A program made the translations under genes and the position numbers. The notes below the pieces were generated by a model. It was given only the letters and a program-made list of their open reading frames with translations. It made no database searches and was not told the origin of the DNA. Below are positions 8,459-16,392 of a DNA stretch of 30,517 nt, piece after piece. Each line of letters begins with the position of its first letter. Position 1 is the first letter of the stretch. This stretch comes from JANMMJ01 sp964543235 (GTDB lineage Bacteria > Pseudomonadota > Alphaproteobacteria > Rhizobiales > Aestuariivirgaceae), in contig CAZIXE010000041.1 in the NCBI GenBank assembly GCA_964543235.1, positions 1 through 30,517 of the forward strand, written 5' to 3'.

Positions 8459-9106
8459 TCATTCTTCTTCAGCGAGAAGCTTCAGCTTCTCCTCATAGGC
8501 CGGGTCGGCTGCCATTTCGGCAATGACCTTGCGGTTGTTTTCGGAGGGAATCATCGCCCGGAGGCTCGAGATCATGCGGTCCTTCATGTCGTCGGCGATC
8601 GTGGCATCGCCTTCGATCTCCTTGATCTGAAGCTCAATCTCATGCGACTGGTCATCGCTCAATGCGGAATAAGCGAATCCCACCGAGGTAATGGCAGTGT
8701 TCCAGTCGGTTACGTTCGCAAAGCCGAAAGCCTTGATGTCTTCATCGAAGGCCTTGCCCTCCGGCGCCTGATCGACAAAATCCTGGAGGTTCTCAAACTC
8801 CTCAAGATTGGCGTCACGGTACTTGTCCTTGACGACGGCAAAGGCATCGACTGCCCGGTGTGCAAGGTCAACTGTGAGTTCGACCGTGGTTATGACCGGA
8901 ATTTCGCCAAGGTTCGGCTCCTCGCTGTCATCCTCTTCGGAGGGCGGCGCCGGCTCGGACTGGGCAACCGGCGCTTGCAGGCTGCCGGCACCGGCGTCTT
9001 CCGCTACCGGCAGCCGCGACTGATCCTTGTCGATTGCGTGGGCCGGACCCGGCGCACCGTAGACACAGAACGCCATTACTCCACACAATGCCAGCAGACG
9101 ATGCAC
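8459..9106 (-). CDS. Exported protein of unknown function
   Basis: I do not recognise a characterised family. The N-terminus is a signal peptide (VHRLLALCGVMAFCVYGAPGPAHA, cleavage likely after AHA), followed by an acidic and proline-rich stretch (PAPPSEEDDSEEP) and a mostly helical, acidic region. The length is about 215 residues. The segment KDKYRDANLEEFENLQDFV and the repeated acidic helices suggest a soluble periplasmic helical protein. I place the start at GTG 9104-9106 because AGGGAG (9120-9115) lies 8 bases upstream of it; the GTG three codons earlier overlaps that Shine-Dalgarno sequence. A promoter with a GTGCAA/TTGCAC palindrome lies just upstream. The gene leads into the crotonase gene with a 6-base gap. 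Confidence 0.75.
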   Translation of the reverse strand: MHRLLALCGVMAFCVYGAPGPAHAIDKDQSRLPVAEDAGAGSLQAPVAQSEPAPPSEEDDSEEPNLGEIPVITTVELTVDLAHRAVDAFAVVKDKYRDANLEEFENLQDFVDQAPEGKAFDEDIKAFGFANVTDWNTAITSVGFAYSALSDDQSHEIELQIKEIEGDATIADDMKDRMISSLRAMIPSENNRKVIAEMAADPAYEEKLKLLAEEE

Positions 9107-9115
9107 CAGCGACAC

Positions 9116-9162
9116 TCCCTGGGTTCAATCTAGTGCAATTTGCACGGCGGACCAAAGCCAAA
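9116..9162 (-). promoter_or_regulatory. Candidate promoter with 13-bp palindrome
   Basis: On the minus strand TTTGGT, 17 bases, then CTAGAT approximates the alphaproteobacterial CTTGAC-N17-CTATAT promoter. The spacer and -10 region contain a perfect palindrome, GTGCAA and TTGCAC around a single central base (9133-9145). A protein bound there would cover the spacer and -10, so it could be an operator for the exported-protein gene. The -35 match is poor, so this is tentative. Confidence 0.35.
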
Positions 9163-9252
9163 GGGCAATAGAGCCGGCTTGTGTTGCGGGCCGGCAACAG
9201 CTACCGGTATTCTGTTACCACATAGCGGAAATGTCTATTTTTGCGGGGTCCG

Positions 9253-9281
9253 CTTGACATTGCCTGCTTGCAAGCCTAGAC
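9253..9281 (+). promoter_or_regulatory. Candidate rplM-rpsI promoter
   Basis: CTTGAC (9253-9258), a 17-base spacer and CTAGAC match the alphaproteobacterial housekeeping consensus CTTGAC-N17-CTATAT with a perfect -35 and 4 of 6 in the -10. It lies about 80 bases upstream of the L13 start, leaving room for a leader of the kind used for ribosomal-protein control; no specific leader fold was established. Confidence 0.55.
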
Positions 9282-9362
9282 GAGCCGGCATCGAGCCGGG
9301 CGCGAGGCAGATCAGTCCTCGTGCCTTTTCATTGAGCCAGACACATCCGACCGGAACAGAAG

Positions 9363-9830
9363 ATGAAGACCTATTCGGCGAAGGCCAAGGACATCGAGAA
9401 GAAGTGGGTGCTGATCGACGCTGACGGGCTGGTTGTCGGCCGCGCGGCCACGATCATCGCCAACCGCCTGCGTGGCAAGCACAAGCCGACTTTCACACCG
9501 CACATGGACTGCGGCGATCACGTCATCGTGGTCAATGCCGAGAAGGTGGTGTTCACCGGCAACAAGCGCAAGGACAAGACCTACTACTGGCACACGGGCT
9601 TCCCGGGCGGCATCAAGGAGCGCAAGGCGCACCAGATCCTCGATGGCAAGTTCCCCGAGCGGGTGCTCGAAGCGGCGGTCCGGCGCATGATCCCGGAGGG
9701 TCCGCTGCGCCGCCAGCAGATGACGCATCTGCGGATCTACAAGGGACCCGCGCATCCGCATGAGGCGCAGGCCCCCGAGAAGCTCGACATCAAATCCATG
9801 AACCCCAAGAACGCACTGCGAGATTCATAA
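9363..9830 (+). CDS. rplM: 50S ribosomal protein L13
   Basis: Large-subunit protein L13, an early assembly protein that binds 23S rRNA. The 155-residue product opens with KTYSAKAKDIEKKWVLIDADGLVVGRAA and contains the family signature around GKFPERVLEAAVRRMIPEGPL. The length is slightly above the E. coli protein, as usual in alphaproteobacteria through an extended C-terminus. The ATG at 9363 follows a 240-base divergent regulatory region. The stop is 3 bases before rpsI, and the L13-S9 pair is almost universal in bacteria, so the two are cotranscribed and probably translationally coupled. Confidence 0.98.
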   Translation: MKTYSAKAKDIEKKWVLIDADGLVVGRAATIIANRLRGKHKPTFTPHMDCGDHVIVVNAEKVVFTGNKRKDKTYYWHTGFPGGIKERKAHQILDGKFPERVLEAAVRRMIPEGPLRRQQMTHLRIYKGPAHPHEAQAPEKLDIKSMNPKNALRDS

Positions 9831-9833
9831 GCC

Positions 9834-10319
9834 ATGGCGGAAACCACGACTCTCTCAAACCTGGGCCAGGCCATCGGTGCGGCCGCAGCGCCGGCTGCGG
9901 CGCCGGCCCCGGCAAAGCCGAAGCTCGACAGCAAGGGGCGCGCCTATGCCACCGGGCGGCGCAAGGACGCCATCGCCCGTGTATGGGTGAAGCGCGGGGC
10001 CGGCAAAGTTACGGTGAACGGCAAGGCGCTTGACAGCTATTTCGCGCGGCCGGTGCTGCAGATGCTGGTGCGCCAGCCGGCGACAGCGGCCAACCGCCTG
10101 TCGGAGATCGATATCGACTGCACGGTGGTGGGCGGCGGGCTTTCCGGCCAGGCCGGGGCGGTGCGCCATGGCATTGCCCGGGCGCTGACCCATTTCGAGC
10201 CGGAACTCCGGCCGGTGCTCAAGAAAGGTGGCTTCCTCACCCGCGACAGCCGCACGGTCGAGCGCAAGAAGTACGGCCGCGCCAAGGCCCGGCGCAGCTT
10301 CCAGTTCTCGAAGCGCTAA
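9834..10319 (+). CDS. rpsI: 30S ribosomal protein S9
   Basis: Small-subunit protein S9, whose C-terminal tail reaches the P site of the ribosome. The conserved core runs from about residue 38 (AYATGRRKDAIARVWVK) to the invariant basic C-terminus FQFSKR. The protein has 161 residues against about 130 in E. coli; the excess is an N-terminal extension rich in Ala and Pro (IGAAAAPAAAPAPAKPK), a known trait of alphaproteobacterial S9. It is followed by a strong hairpin terminator. Confidence 0.98.
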   Translation: MAETTTLSNLGQAIGAAAAPAAAPAPAKPKLDSKGRAYATGRRKDAIARVWVKRGAGKVTVNGKALDSYFARPVLQMLVRQPATAANRLSEIDIDCTVVGGGLSGQAGAVRHGIARALTHFEPELRPVLKKGGFLTRDSRTVERKKYGRAKARRSFQFSKR

Positions 10320-10336
10320 GCATCAGGCGATTGGAC

Positions 10337-10370
10337 AAGGCGGCCGGAGCCTGCTCCGGCCGCTTTACTT
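10337..10370 (+). terminator. Intrinsic terminator of rplM-rpsI
   Basis: A perfect 10-bp stem, GCGGCCGGAG (10340-10349) with CTCCGGCCGC (10354-10363), encloses a CCTG tetraloop and is followed by TTTACTTT. It sits 20 bases after the S9 stop and before the convergent DMT permease gene. The reverse orientation lacks a clear T tract, so it acts mainly on the plus strand. Confidence 0.85.
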
Positions 10371-10383
10371 TGCCGGCCCATGT

Positions 10384-11292
10384 TCAGGGCTGTTCGTAGT
10401 CCGGCCCGGTGCGGACGTTGCGGACCCTCTCGCGATAGGAAATATAGACCGCGCAGGCGATGAGGATGGCAACACCGAGAAAGGTCCAGGCATCGGGAAA
10501 GTCGCCGAAGAACCACCAGCCGGCAGCAACCGCCATGATCATTTCGGCATAGGCCAGCGGCGCCAGCAAGGAGGCCTCGGCATGATCATAGGCCCGCACG
10601 ATGAGGTAGTGGCCGAAATTGGCGATGAAGGCGAGCAGCAGGAAGAGCACCCATTGCCCGGCTGTCGGTGGCTGCCAGAAAAAGATGACGATCGCCGTGG
10701 TCAGGACGGCACCGATCAGATTGGTATGGAAGGTCGTCAGCATGGCGCTGGTACGATTGGAGATCTTGCGGGTCAGCAGCATGTAGATCGCCAGTGATGC
10801 ACCCGCCGCCAGGGCGAGGAAGGCGCCCGGGTTGATCTCCTGCAAGCCCGGCCGGATGATGACCAGCGTGCCGATGAAGCCGATCACCACCGCCGACCAC
10901 CGCCTGATGCCGACGGTTTCGCCGAGCATGACCGGCGACAGCAGGGTGACGATGAGCGGCTGCACGAAGAAGATCGCCAGGCAGTCGGCGATCGGCAGGA
11001 ATTTCAGGCCCCAGAAGAAGAAGCCTGTGGCGGCGATCAGCAGGCTGGCGCGCAGGGTGTGGATGATCGGCAGGTCGGGGATCAGGGCCCGGGCGCCGGC
11101 GAGGCGGAGAGCGAAGGGCAAGGTGATGCACATGCCGAGGAACAGCCTTGCCCAGACGATCTGGACAATGGGAACGCCCTGCTGGCCCAGAAACTTGGCC
11201 ACCACGTCGAGAAACGGCAGGATTGCCATGGCCGCAAGCATCAGCAGGATGCCTGCCAAGGGCGAGCTTTGGCCGGATGCGAGAGGCTTCAT
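10384..11292 (-). CDS. DMT-superfamily permease with two EamA domains
   Basis: A 302-residue inner-membrane transporter of the drug/metabolite superfamily, EamA family. About ten hydrophobic helices form two five-helix repeats, the first from about 13-140 and the second from about 155-285. Hallmarks are VQIVWARLFLGM in helix 2 and the repeat-ending PLAYAEMIMAVAAGWWFFGDFP in the second half. Substrates range from amino acids and their derivatives to metabolites and cannot be told from sequence. It is a single gene, convergent with rpsI and divergent from the polysaccharide-lyase gene across 63 bases, with no evident partner. Confidence 0.92.
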   Translation of the reverse strand: MKPLASGQSSPLAGILLMLAAMAILPFLDVVAKFLGQQGVPIVQIVWARLFLGMCITLPFALRLAGARALIPDLPIIHTLRASLLIAATGFFFWGLKFLPIADCLAIFFVQPLIVTLLSPVMLGETVGIRRWSAVVIGFIGTLVIIRPGLQEINPGAFLALAAGASLAIYMLLTRKISNRTSAMLTTFHTNLIGAVLTTAIVIFFWQPPTAGQWVLFLLLAFIANFGHYLIVRAYDHAEASLLAPLAYAEMIMAVAAGWWFFGDFPDAWTFLGVAILIACAVYISYRERVRNVRTGPDYEQP

Positions 11293-11355
11293 GGAACGGT
11301 GTGCGAAGGACGAAAGAGAGAATCAAGCTAGTATCATGTCCACCCGGGGCTGAAT

Positions 11356-12108
11356 ATGAAAACCGCTTGGAAATCCGCCCGCTTGCGAGGCCCGCACCTT
11401 GGCTTGTGCCTGTTGCGCCTGGCCGGCGCCGCAATCGGCGGCATGTCCCTCGCCGGATTCGCGCCAGAGAGAGAGGATGTGGCGGGCTGGTCATTCGTCG
11501 TCTCCAAGGACACTGCGGCGGGAGTCGAGACTGTCACCGCACCGGTGCGTGATGGCTTGACGGCAATCGGATTCACACTGGCACCAGGCAACTGCGCCGC
11601 AAGCGACTGTGGCCAGGACCGCGAGAGGCTGGAACTCAAGCAGCGGGAGTACCAGCGCGAGGGTGAGCGCTGGTGGTACGGCTGGTCATTCCGGCTGGCC
11701 GGCGATTTTCCGCCGATCTGGCCGGCGCGGGTGTTTCTCGGGCAGTTTCACCAGGAGAACGGGCCGCCTGCCCTGCTGTTCAGTCTCGAGCCGCGCGGCC
11801 TTGTGCTGGAATCGCGTTTCACCGCGGGCAGGAAGCCGGTGCTTATTCCGGCAGAGGAATTGCCAGGGCGCTGGCATGACATCGTTATGGAGGTCAAGTG
11901 GTCGCGCACCAAGGGCCATGTTCTGGTCAAGGTCGATGGCGAGGTGCGCGTCGACAGCGGACAGCCGACCCTGTCGGCGGATAAAGTCTACTTCAAGTTC
12001 GGCATCTATCGGGCCCATCTCGACCGCGTGGGCGGCAAGGTGCCAGTGCAGCGGGTCACCTATGACAGGCTCCGGCGCGGCAAGACGGAGGAGAGCGTCA
12101 CGCGATGA
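11356..12108 (+). CDS. Exported polysaccharide lyase-like protein
   Basis: A 250-residue protein resembling the heparin-lyase-type beta-jelly-roll family (Pfam Polysacc_lyase, PF14099). An N-terminal hydrophobic stretch (LGLCLLRLAGAAIGGMSLAGF, about 15-35) suggests export or membrane anchoring. Family-like segments follow: RLELKQREY, WWYGWSFRLAGDFPP, FLGQFHQENGPPALLFSL, RWHDIVMEVKWS and VYFKFGIYR. Its position at the edge of an exopolysaccharide locus suggests it trims or releases the polymer made by its neighbours. It is transcribed towards gumC and the two coding ends overlap by 11 bases tail to tail. The fold is fairly clear; catalytic activity and substrate are inferred. Confidence 0.78.
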   Translation: MKTAWKSARLRGPHLGLCLLRLAGAAIGGMSLAGFAPEREDVAGWSFVVSKDTAAGVETVTAPVRDGLTAIGFTLAPGNCAASDCGQDRERLELKQREYQREGERWWYGWSFRLAGDFPPIWPARVFLGQFHQENGPPALLFSLEPRGLVLESRFTAGRKPVLIPAEELPGRWHDIVMEVKWSRTKGHVLVKVDGEVRVDSGQPTLSADKVYFKFGIYRAHLDRVGGKVPVQRVTYDRLRRGKTEESVTR

Positions 12109-14383
12109 CGGGCTTGCGCCCGGTGTCGGGCCGTGACGCTTCCAGGCCAATCCGCACATACTGCACGCTACGCAGGCCGGCTTGGTGCAGCTCGGCCGAA
12201 AGCTGCGAGACGTCCAGCGCCCGGCCGGCGGCGGCCAGGATGACTGCCGCTTGGGCAAAGCGCGCGAGGGCACGGCGGTTGGCATCGAGGTTGCCGAGAT
12301 TGATGATCACCGCATCGTAGCTCTGCTCCAGTGTCTTCAGGATGGCGTCCATGCGGTTGGTCGAAAAATACTGGGCGGCAAATTCGATGCTGCGGCCGGC
12401 GCGCAGGATATGCACCGCCGATGCGCCATCGGTGGTGATGAGTTCGGCGAACTTGGAATCGCCGACGAGCATCTCGGCAAGGCCGCCGCCGGGAGACAGG
12501 CCGGCGACCGGTTCGACTTGCTGGCCGGGCGGTGCCGCGTCGAGGATGATCACGCGCTGAGCCTGCATGCCCGTGGCGCGCGCCAGGGCAACAGCGGCGG
12601 CGGCGGAGTCGAGGTCGGCGCCATCGACCGCAGCGACCGCGATGGTCCGGACACCCATCGCCTGGCGCACGGAGCTTGCCCACGAGGAAATCGTCTTGAA
12701 GGCAGAGGCGTAAGGACCGTTCGGCGTCGCCATGATCTCGAAGGCGCGCAGGATGGCCGCCTCACCGTCGGGAATTGGCGGGACCTGGCAAAGCGCCGGC
12801 AAAAGTTCCCGCGTGGAGTCGGGGGGCGGCGGTGGCCCCACAGGCGGCTGGGACGGAGCGGCCGCTGCCGGTTCGGGCGGCGGCGGCGGCGCGGCGGGCA
12901 CAGCAGGCGGTGTCATGACCGGCGGGGGCGCCGCCGTGAGGTTTGCCGGCACCGCCGACGGCGGGATCTGGGCCGGAACATCGAGGCTGCTTGCCGCCTT
13001 CATGATCTCCAGCAGGAAGGCGAGGCCCAGCCCGATGATGAGGCCGCCGACAATCGCCAGGATGATGGTCGGACCGGTGCGCGGGTAGGTCGGCGACGCG
13101 GGTACGCTGGCCCGCTGGATGATGCGCGCCATGCCGGGCTGGGCCGCCAGACTGTCTCGGGCACTGGCGTCGGTGTAGCGGTTCAGCAGCGCTTCAAGGA
13201 TCTCGCGATTGGCGGCGGCCTCGCGCTCGAGTTCGCGCAGTTTCACTTCGTCAATGTTGGCATCCGAGGCCTGGGCCTTGGCGGCGTTGAGACTGGCACG
13301 GAGGGTCGCTTCGCGGGTCTGGGCGATGGCGGCCTGTTCCTCAAGCCCCTGGACGATCTTCAGGGCTTCGCCGCGAATCTGGCGGTCGAGATCGCGGATC
13401 TCGGTATTGACGGCAATGATCTTCGGGTGGTTCGGCAGATAGGTCACCGAGAGTTCCGAGGCCTGGCGGCGCAGCGCCACCTGCTGTTCACGCAGGCGCT
13501 GGATGAGGTTCGAGGCCAGCACCTCGGCCGAGGAATCGACATTGCCTCTGGCGGCGAGTGCATCGCGGATCGACTTGGCCTTGGCCTGGGCCTCGGCGCG
13601 CTGGGCGGCCGCCTGAATGATCTGCGAATTCAGCTCCGACAGCGCCTCGTTGCTCAGCGTCGTCTCCCTGCCCTTCAGCAGACCTGCCTGGGCGCGAAAC
13701 TGTTCGGCGGCGCGCTCGGACTCGACCACTTTCTGGCGGAGCGACTCGATCTGGTCGGCGAGCCATTCCCTGGCGCGGCTGGTCGGTTCCGACTGTGCCT
13801 CACGGGTCGAGGTGACGTAAATTTCCGAAAGGGCGTTGGCGACTTCGGCGGCGGTCGCCGGGTCCACCGATTCATAGGCGATGGCAATGACGTTCGATTG
13901 CGGGATACGATAGACCGCCAGCATGCTGTTGTAGCGGTTGAGGGCCCGCTGCTCCGGCGTCATGCGGCGCGGGTCCGGCTTGAAGCCGATATTGATCAGG
14001 AGGCTGCTGATTTTGCCGATGCCATCGGCGAGCGAGTCAAACTCCCGGCGCTCGGTGAGCTTCAGGGCTTCGATCACCCGTTCGCCCAGGTCATGCGAGG
14101 TCATGACCGCGATCTGGCTTGTGATGTCGGCGTCGGTGATTTCGCGGCGGCCCACGGGATCGGCCGCCTGAAGGCGCTGATAGGGCGTTTCGAGGTTCTC
14201 GATCAGCACCTTGGCTTCGGTGGTATAGCGGGGCTTGGCAGTCAGCACGAAGCCGAGAGCGATGAGGAAGGTGGTCAGCGTCAGCGCCAGAACCATCAGC
14301 TTGCGGCGCCAGATGCCGCGCAGGACATCGGCGATGCTGATGGCAATATTCGCCGGGGCGGCGGGATGGGCTGGAGCGGTCAT
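12098..14383 (-). CDS. GumC/Wzz-type polysaccharide co-polymerase with degenerate BY-kinase domain
   Basis: Inner-membrane polysaccharide co-polymerase of about 761 residues that should set chain length and link the Wzy polymerase to the outer-membrane exporter. In order it has TM1 at about 28-48, a long periplasmic coiled-coil (about 150-400), TM2 at about 438-460, a proline-rich linker at about 484-523, and a C-terminal P-loop-like domain from about 560. This last domain resembles bacterial tyrosine kinases but lacks the Walker A lysine/serine: AAVDGADLDSAAAAVALA stands where GEGKS/T would be, and Walker B reads VIINLG, not VIID. There is no C-terminal tyrosine cluster. I start at the ATG 14381-14383; a TTG 21 codons upstream gives non-conserved sequence. 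A CtrA-type half site lies just upstream. It is divergent from the Wza-like gene. Confidence 0.9.
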   Translation of the reverse strand: MTAPAHPAAPANIAISIADVLRGIWRRKLMVLALTLTTFLIALGFVLTAKPRYTTEAKVLIENLETPYQRLQAADPVGRREITDADITSQIAVMTSHDLGERVIEALKLTERREFDSLADGIGKISSLLINIGFKPDPRRMTPEQRALNRYNSMLAVYRIPQSNVIAIAYESVDPATAAEVANALSEIYVTSTREAQSEPTSRAREWLADQIESLRQKVVESERAAEQFRAQAGLLKGRETTLSNEALSELNSQIIQAAAQRAEAQAKAKSIRDALAARGNVDSSAEVLASNLIQRLREQQVALRRQASELSVTYLPNHPKIIAVNTEIRDLDRQIRGEALKIVQGLEEQAAIAQTREATLRASLNAAKAQASDANIDEVKLRELEREAAANREILEALLNRYTDASARDSLAAQPGMARIIQRASVPASPTYPRTGPTIILAIVGGLIIGLGLAFLLEIMKAASSLDVPAQIPPSAVPANLTAAPPPVMTPPAVPAAPPPPPEPAAAAPSQPPVGPPPPPDSTRELLPALCQVPPIPDGEAAILRAFEIMATPNGPYASAFKTISSWASSVRQAMGVRTIAVAAVDGADLDSAAAAVALARATGMQAQRVIILDAAPPGQQVEPVAGLSPGGGLAEMLVGDSKFAELITTDGASAVHILRAGRSIEFAAQYFSTNRMDAILKTLEQSYDAVIINLGNLDANRRALARFAQAAVILAAAGRALDVSQLSAELHQAGLRSVQYVRIGLEASRPDTGRKPVIA

Positions 14384-14392
14384 GGTGGCGCT

Positions 14393-14400
14393 ATGGTTAA
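14393..14400 (-). promoter_or_regulatory. CtrA-type half site upstream of gumC
   Basis: On the minus strand the sequence is TTAACCAT, the 8-base motif reported for CtrA in several Hyphomicrobiales. It ends 9 bases before the gumC start codon, a position that would suit repression or a leaderless promoter. Alone an 8-mer is weak; two related sites in the locus add weight. Confidence 0.4.
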
Positions 14401-14500
14401 GGAAACCTTGTCGTTTCGGCACACATTGCAGTTCCCGAGTAACCAATCAATTAACATTAACGTTTGCCCATCCCGTCTTGGGCCAGCGGCACGCCGCCGC

Positions 14501-14516
14501 TTAAGCCCTTGCTAAC
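14501..14516 (+). promoter_or_regulatory. Near-consensus CtrA-type site upstream of wza-like gene
   Basis: TTAA, seven bases, then CTAAC matches the CtrA consensus TTAA-N7-TTAAC at 8 of 9 defined positions. It lies about 70 bases before the Wza-like start, within the 200-base divergent region shared with gumC. The second half site runs on as CTAACCAT, 7 of 8 bases of the alternative TTAACCAT motif. Confidence 0.45.
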
Positions 14517-14585
14517 CATAAGCCGTTTACGGTCGCCGCCTACTTCATCACTGTGCAGGTTTTTTTCAAGCCGGGACTCATCGAA

Positions 14586-15281
14586 GTGCGTAAGCGTGTC
14601 ATTCTCCTTGCAGCAGCGGCATTGATGCTGTCCGGCTGCGCCGAGACCTGGGAGTCAAATCCGCCGGGCGCGGCGCCGGGCGGGATGGGTCTGGCGCGCG
14701 ATGGCGCAATCGTGGAGGGTCCCGACGCAGTCGCCAGCGTCAGAATGCTCCCGGCCCACAATGCCAGGGGACCACTGCCGCCCTACGGCAGCCGGGGCGA
14801 AGCGGCGGCCTACGAGTACGGCCACGGTTACAATGTCGGCAGCGGCGACAGGCTCACCATCAAGGTGGCGGGTGAGGCGGAGCTCAGCGGCGACTACCTG
14901 GTGGATGGCTCCGGCAACATCTCGATGCCCTATGTGCAAAACCTGCCGGTGGCCGGCAAGACTACGGCCGAGATCGAGCACCTGATCGTCATGCGGCTCA
15001 AGAACGGCTTCCTGCGCGATCCCAAGGTGTCGGTGCAGGCTACAACGCTGCGGCCGTTCTTCATTCTCGGCGAAGTGACGACCGCCGGCAGTTTCGGCTA
15101 CCAGCCCGGCATGACGGTGCAGAACGCGGTGGCCATCGCCGGAGGCTATTCGGCGCGGGCCGATCAGGGCGAAGTCCTGCTCACGCGGCGCACTGCCGAT
15201 GGCACGGCAACTTACAAGGTTCCGGTCACCACCCAGCTTTATCCGGGTGATATCGTCTACGTCCGCGAGCGCTGGTTCTGA
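14586..15281 (+). CDS. Wza-like polysaccharide export lipoprotein
   Basis: Outer-membrane polysaccharide export protein (Poly_export/SLBB family) that forms the channel through which the polymer leaves the cell. The product of about 231 residues has a lipoprotein signal with lipobox LSGC (cysteine at about 18), then the Poly_export domain beginning YNVGSGDRLTIKVAGEAELSGDYLVDGSGNISMPY, and an SLBB domain with RPFFILGEVTTAGSFGYQPGMTVQNAVAIAGGYS. I place the start at GTG 14586, which gives a normal 18-residue lipoprotein signal and has GGGA 9 bases upstream; an upstream GTG at 14553 is possible. It is much shorter than E. coli Wza and probably lacks the C-terminal membrane helix, like other alphaproteobacterial exporters. 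It leads an operon with the GT4 gene 11 bases downstream. Confidence 0.92.
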   Translation: MRKRVILLAAAALMLSGCAETWESNPPGAAPGGMGLARDGAIVEGPDAVASVRMLPAHNARGPLPPYGSRGEAAAYEYGHGYNVGSGDRLTIKVAGEAELSGDYLVDGSGNISMPYVQNLPVAGKTTAEIEHLIVMRLKNGFLRDPKVSVQATTLRPFFILGEVTTAGSFGYQPGMTVQNAVAIAGGYSARADQGEVLLTRRTADGTATYKVPVTTQLYPGDIVYVRERWF

Positions 15282-15292
15282 CCGCGGCGGCG

Positions 15293-16378
15293 ATGCGCAA
15301 GCTCTCGGTGCAGATCGTGTTCCGGACGCCGGTCGGTGGCCTGTTCCGGCATGTGCGCGATCTGGCGCGCGGCCTCCATGAGGCGGGCCATCGCGCCGGT
15401 ATCATCTGCGATTCCGAAACCGGCGGCGAGCTGGCTGCCCAGCAACTCCGGGCCCTGGCGCCGTACTGTGCTCTTGGCGTCGAGAGGCTGCCGGTATCGC
15501 GCACGCCGGGCCTTGGCGACTGGGCGGCGGCACGGCAGATCGCCCGCCTGGCCGGCCGGAACCGGCCCGATATAATCCACGGCCATGGCGCCAAGGGTGG
15601 TCTCTACGCGCGGCTTGCCGGGCGCCTGCTCGGCGTGCCTTCGCTCTATGTGCCGCATGGCGGCAGCCTGCACTATTCGTGGACGGATCCCGCCGGTGCG
15701 GTGTTTCTCGCTAGCGAGAAGATGCTGCGGCCGCTCAGCGGCGGCCTGCATTTTGTCTGCGCCTTCGAGAAAGAAACGTTTGCGGCGAAGATCGGCCTGG
15801 GCCGCACGCCCAGCCGGGTGATCCACAACGGGCTGTGGCCCGAGGAATTCACACCCGTCGTTCCTGCGCCGGATGCAAGCGACGTCGTCTTCATCGGCGA
15901 ACTCCGCTTCCTCAAGGGTGTCGATGTGCTGCTCCGGGCCGTCGACCTGGCCCGGCGGTCGCGGCGCATCACCGCGACCATCGTCGGCGAAGGGCCAGAC
16001 CGCAGCGCCTTCGAGTCCCTGGCCCGCGATCTTGACCTAGCAGCACAGGTTAACTTTGCCGGTGCCCTGCCGGCGCGCACGGCTCTTACCCGCGGCCGGG
16101 TGTTCGTCATGCCCTCGCGGGCAGAGTCCTTGCCCTACGTCGTTCTGGAAGCCGCGGCAGCGCAGATGCCGCTGATAGCCAGCGCCGTGGGCGGCATCGG
16201 CGAGGTCATCCCCGCGGAGTGGCTGGTGCCACCGGATGACGCCGATGCTCTGGCGGCCCGCATGCTGGGCATGCTTGACTCACCAAGAAAAGCACCGCTC
16301 AGCCGCGAAATGACCGCACATCTCGACTGTCGCAGGATGGTTCGGGAAATTGTTGAGTTCTACGCTGAATTGTCCTAA
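15293..16378 (+). CDS. GT4-family glycosyltransferase
   Basis: A 361-residue retaining glycosyltransferase with the GT-B fold. The N-terminal domain carries VGGLFRHVRDLARGLHEAGH near 14-33, and IIHGHGAKGG near 94-103; the C-terminal nucleotide-sugar-binding domain includes FIGELRFLKGVDVLLRAV and GEGPDR. The catalytic EX7E motif is intact at E278 and E286 in AESLPYVVLEA. No transmembrane segment is present, so it acts at the cytoplasmic face, adding a sugar to the lipid-linked repeat unit begun by the WcaJ-like enzyme. It is the only glycosyltransferase beside the initiating enzyme in the locus, so the repeat unit is either very small or needs transferases encoded elsewhere. The sugar donor cannot be deduced. 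Confidence 0.92.
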   Translation: MRKLSVQIVFRTPVGGLFRHVRDLARGLHEAGHRAGIICDSETGGELAAQQLRALAPYCALGVERLPVSRTPGLGDWAAARQIARLAGRNRPDIIHGHGAKGGLYARLAGRLLGVPSLYVPHGGSLHYSWTDPAGAVFLASEKMLRPLSGGLHFVCAFEKETFAAKIGLGRTPSRVIHNGLWPEEFTPVVPAPDASDVVFIGELRFLKGVDVLLRAVDLARRSRRITATIVGEGPDRSAFESLARDLDLAAQVNFAGALPARTALTRGRVFVMPSRAESLPYVVLEAAAAQMPLIASAVGGIGEVIPAEWLVPPDDADALAARMLGMLDSPRKAPLSREMTAHLDCRRMVREIVEFYAELS

Positions 16379-16392
16379 AACGCGCCACGGCG

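Noticed and set aside
9363..10319. Ala/Pro-rich N-terminal extension of S9 as a novelty
   Set aside because: Extended S9 N-termini are ordinary in alphaproteobacteria, so it is described with the gene only.
14384..14446. Upstream TTG start of gumC
   Set aside because: The added 21 residues lack similarity to family N-termini, and this stretch holds a CtrA-type half site instead.
14440..14461. Second CtrA site in the AT-rich ATTAACATTAAC stretch
   Set aside because: The TTAA elements are spaced by two bases and no TTAA lies seven bases from a TTAAC, so it does not fit the consensus.
12182..14515. A 777-codon plus-strand frame antisense to gumC
   Set aside because: It is opposite the well-supported GumC-like gene; its Gly/Arg-rich translation is a shadow of that coding pattern.
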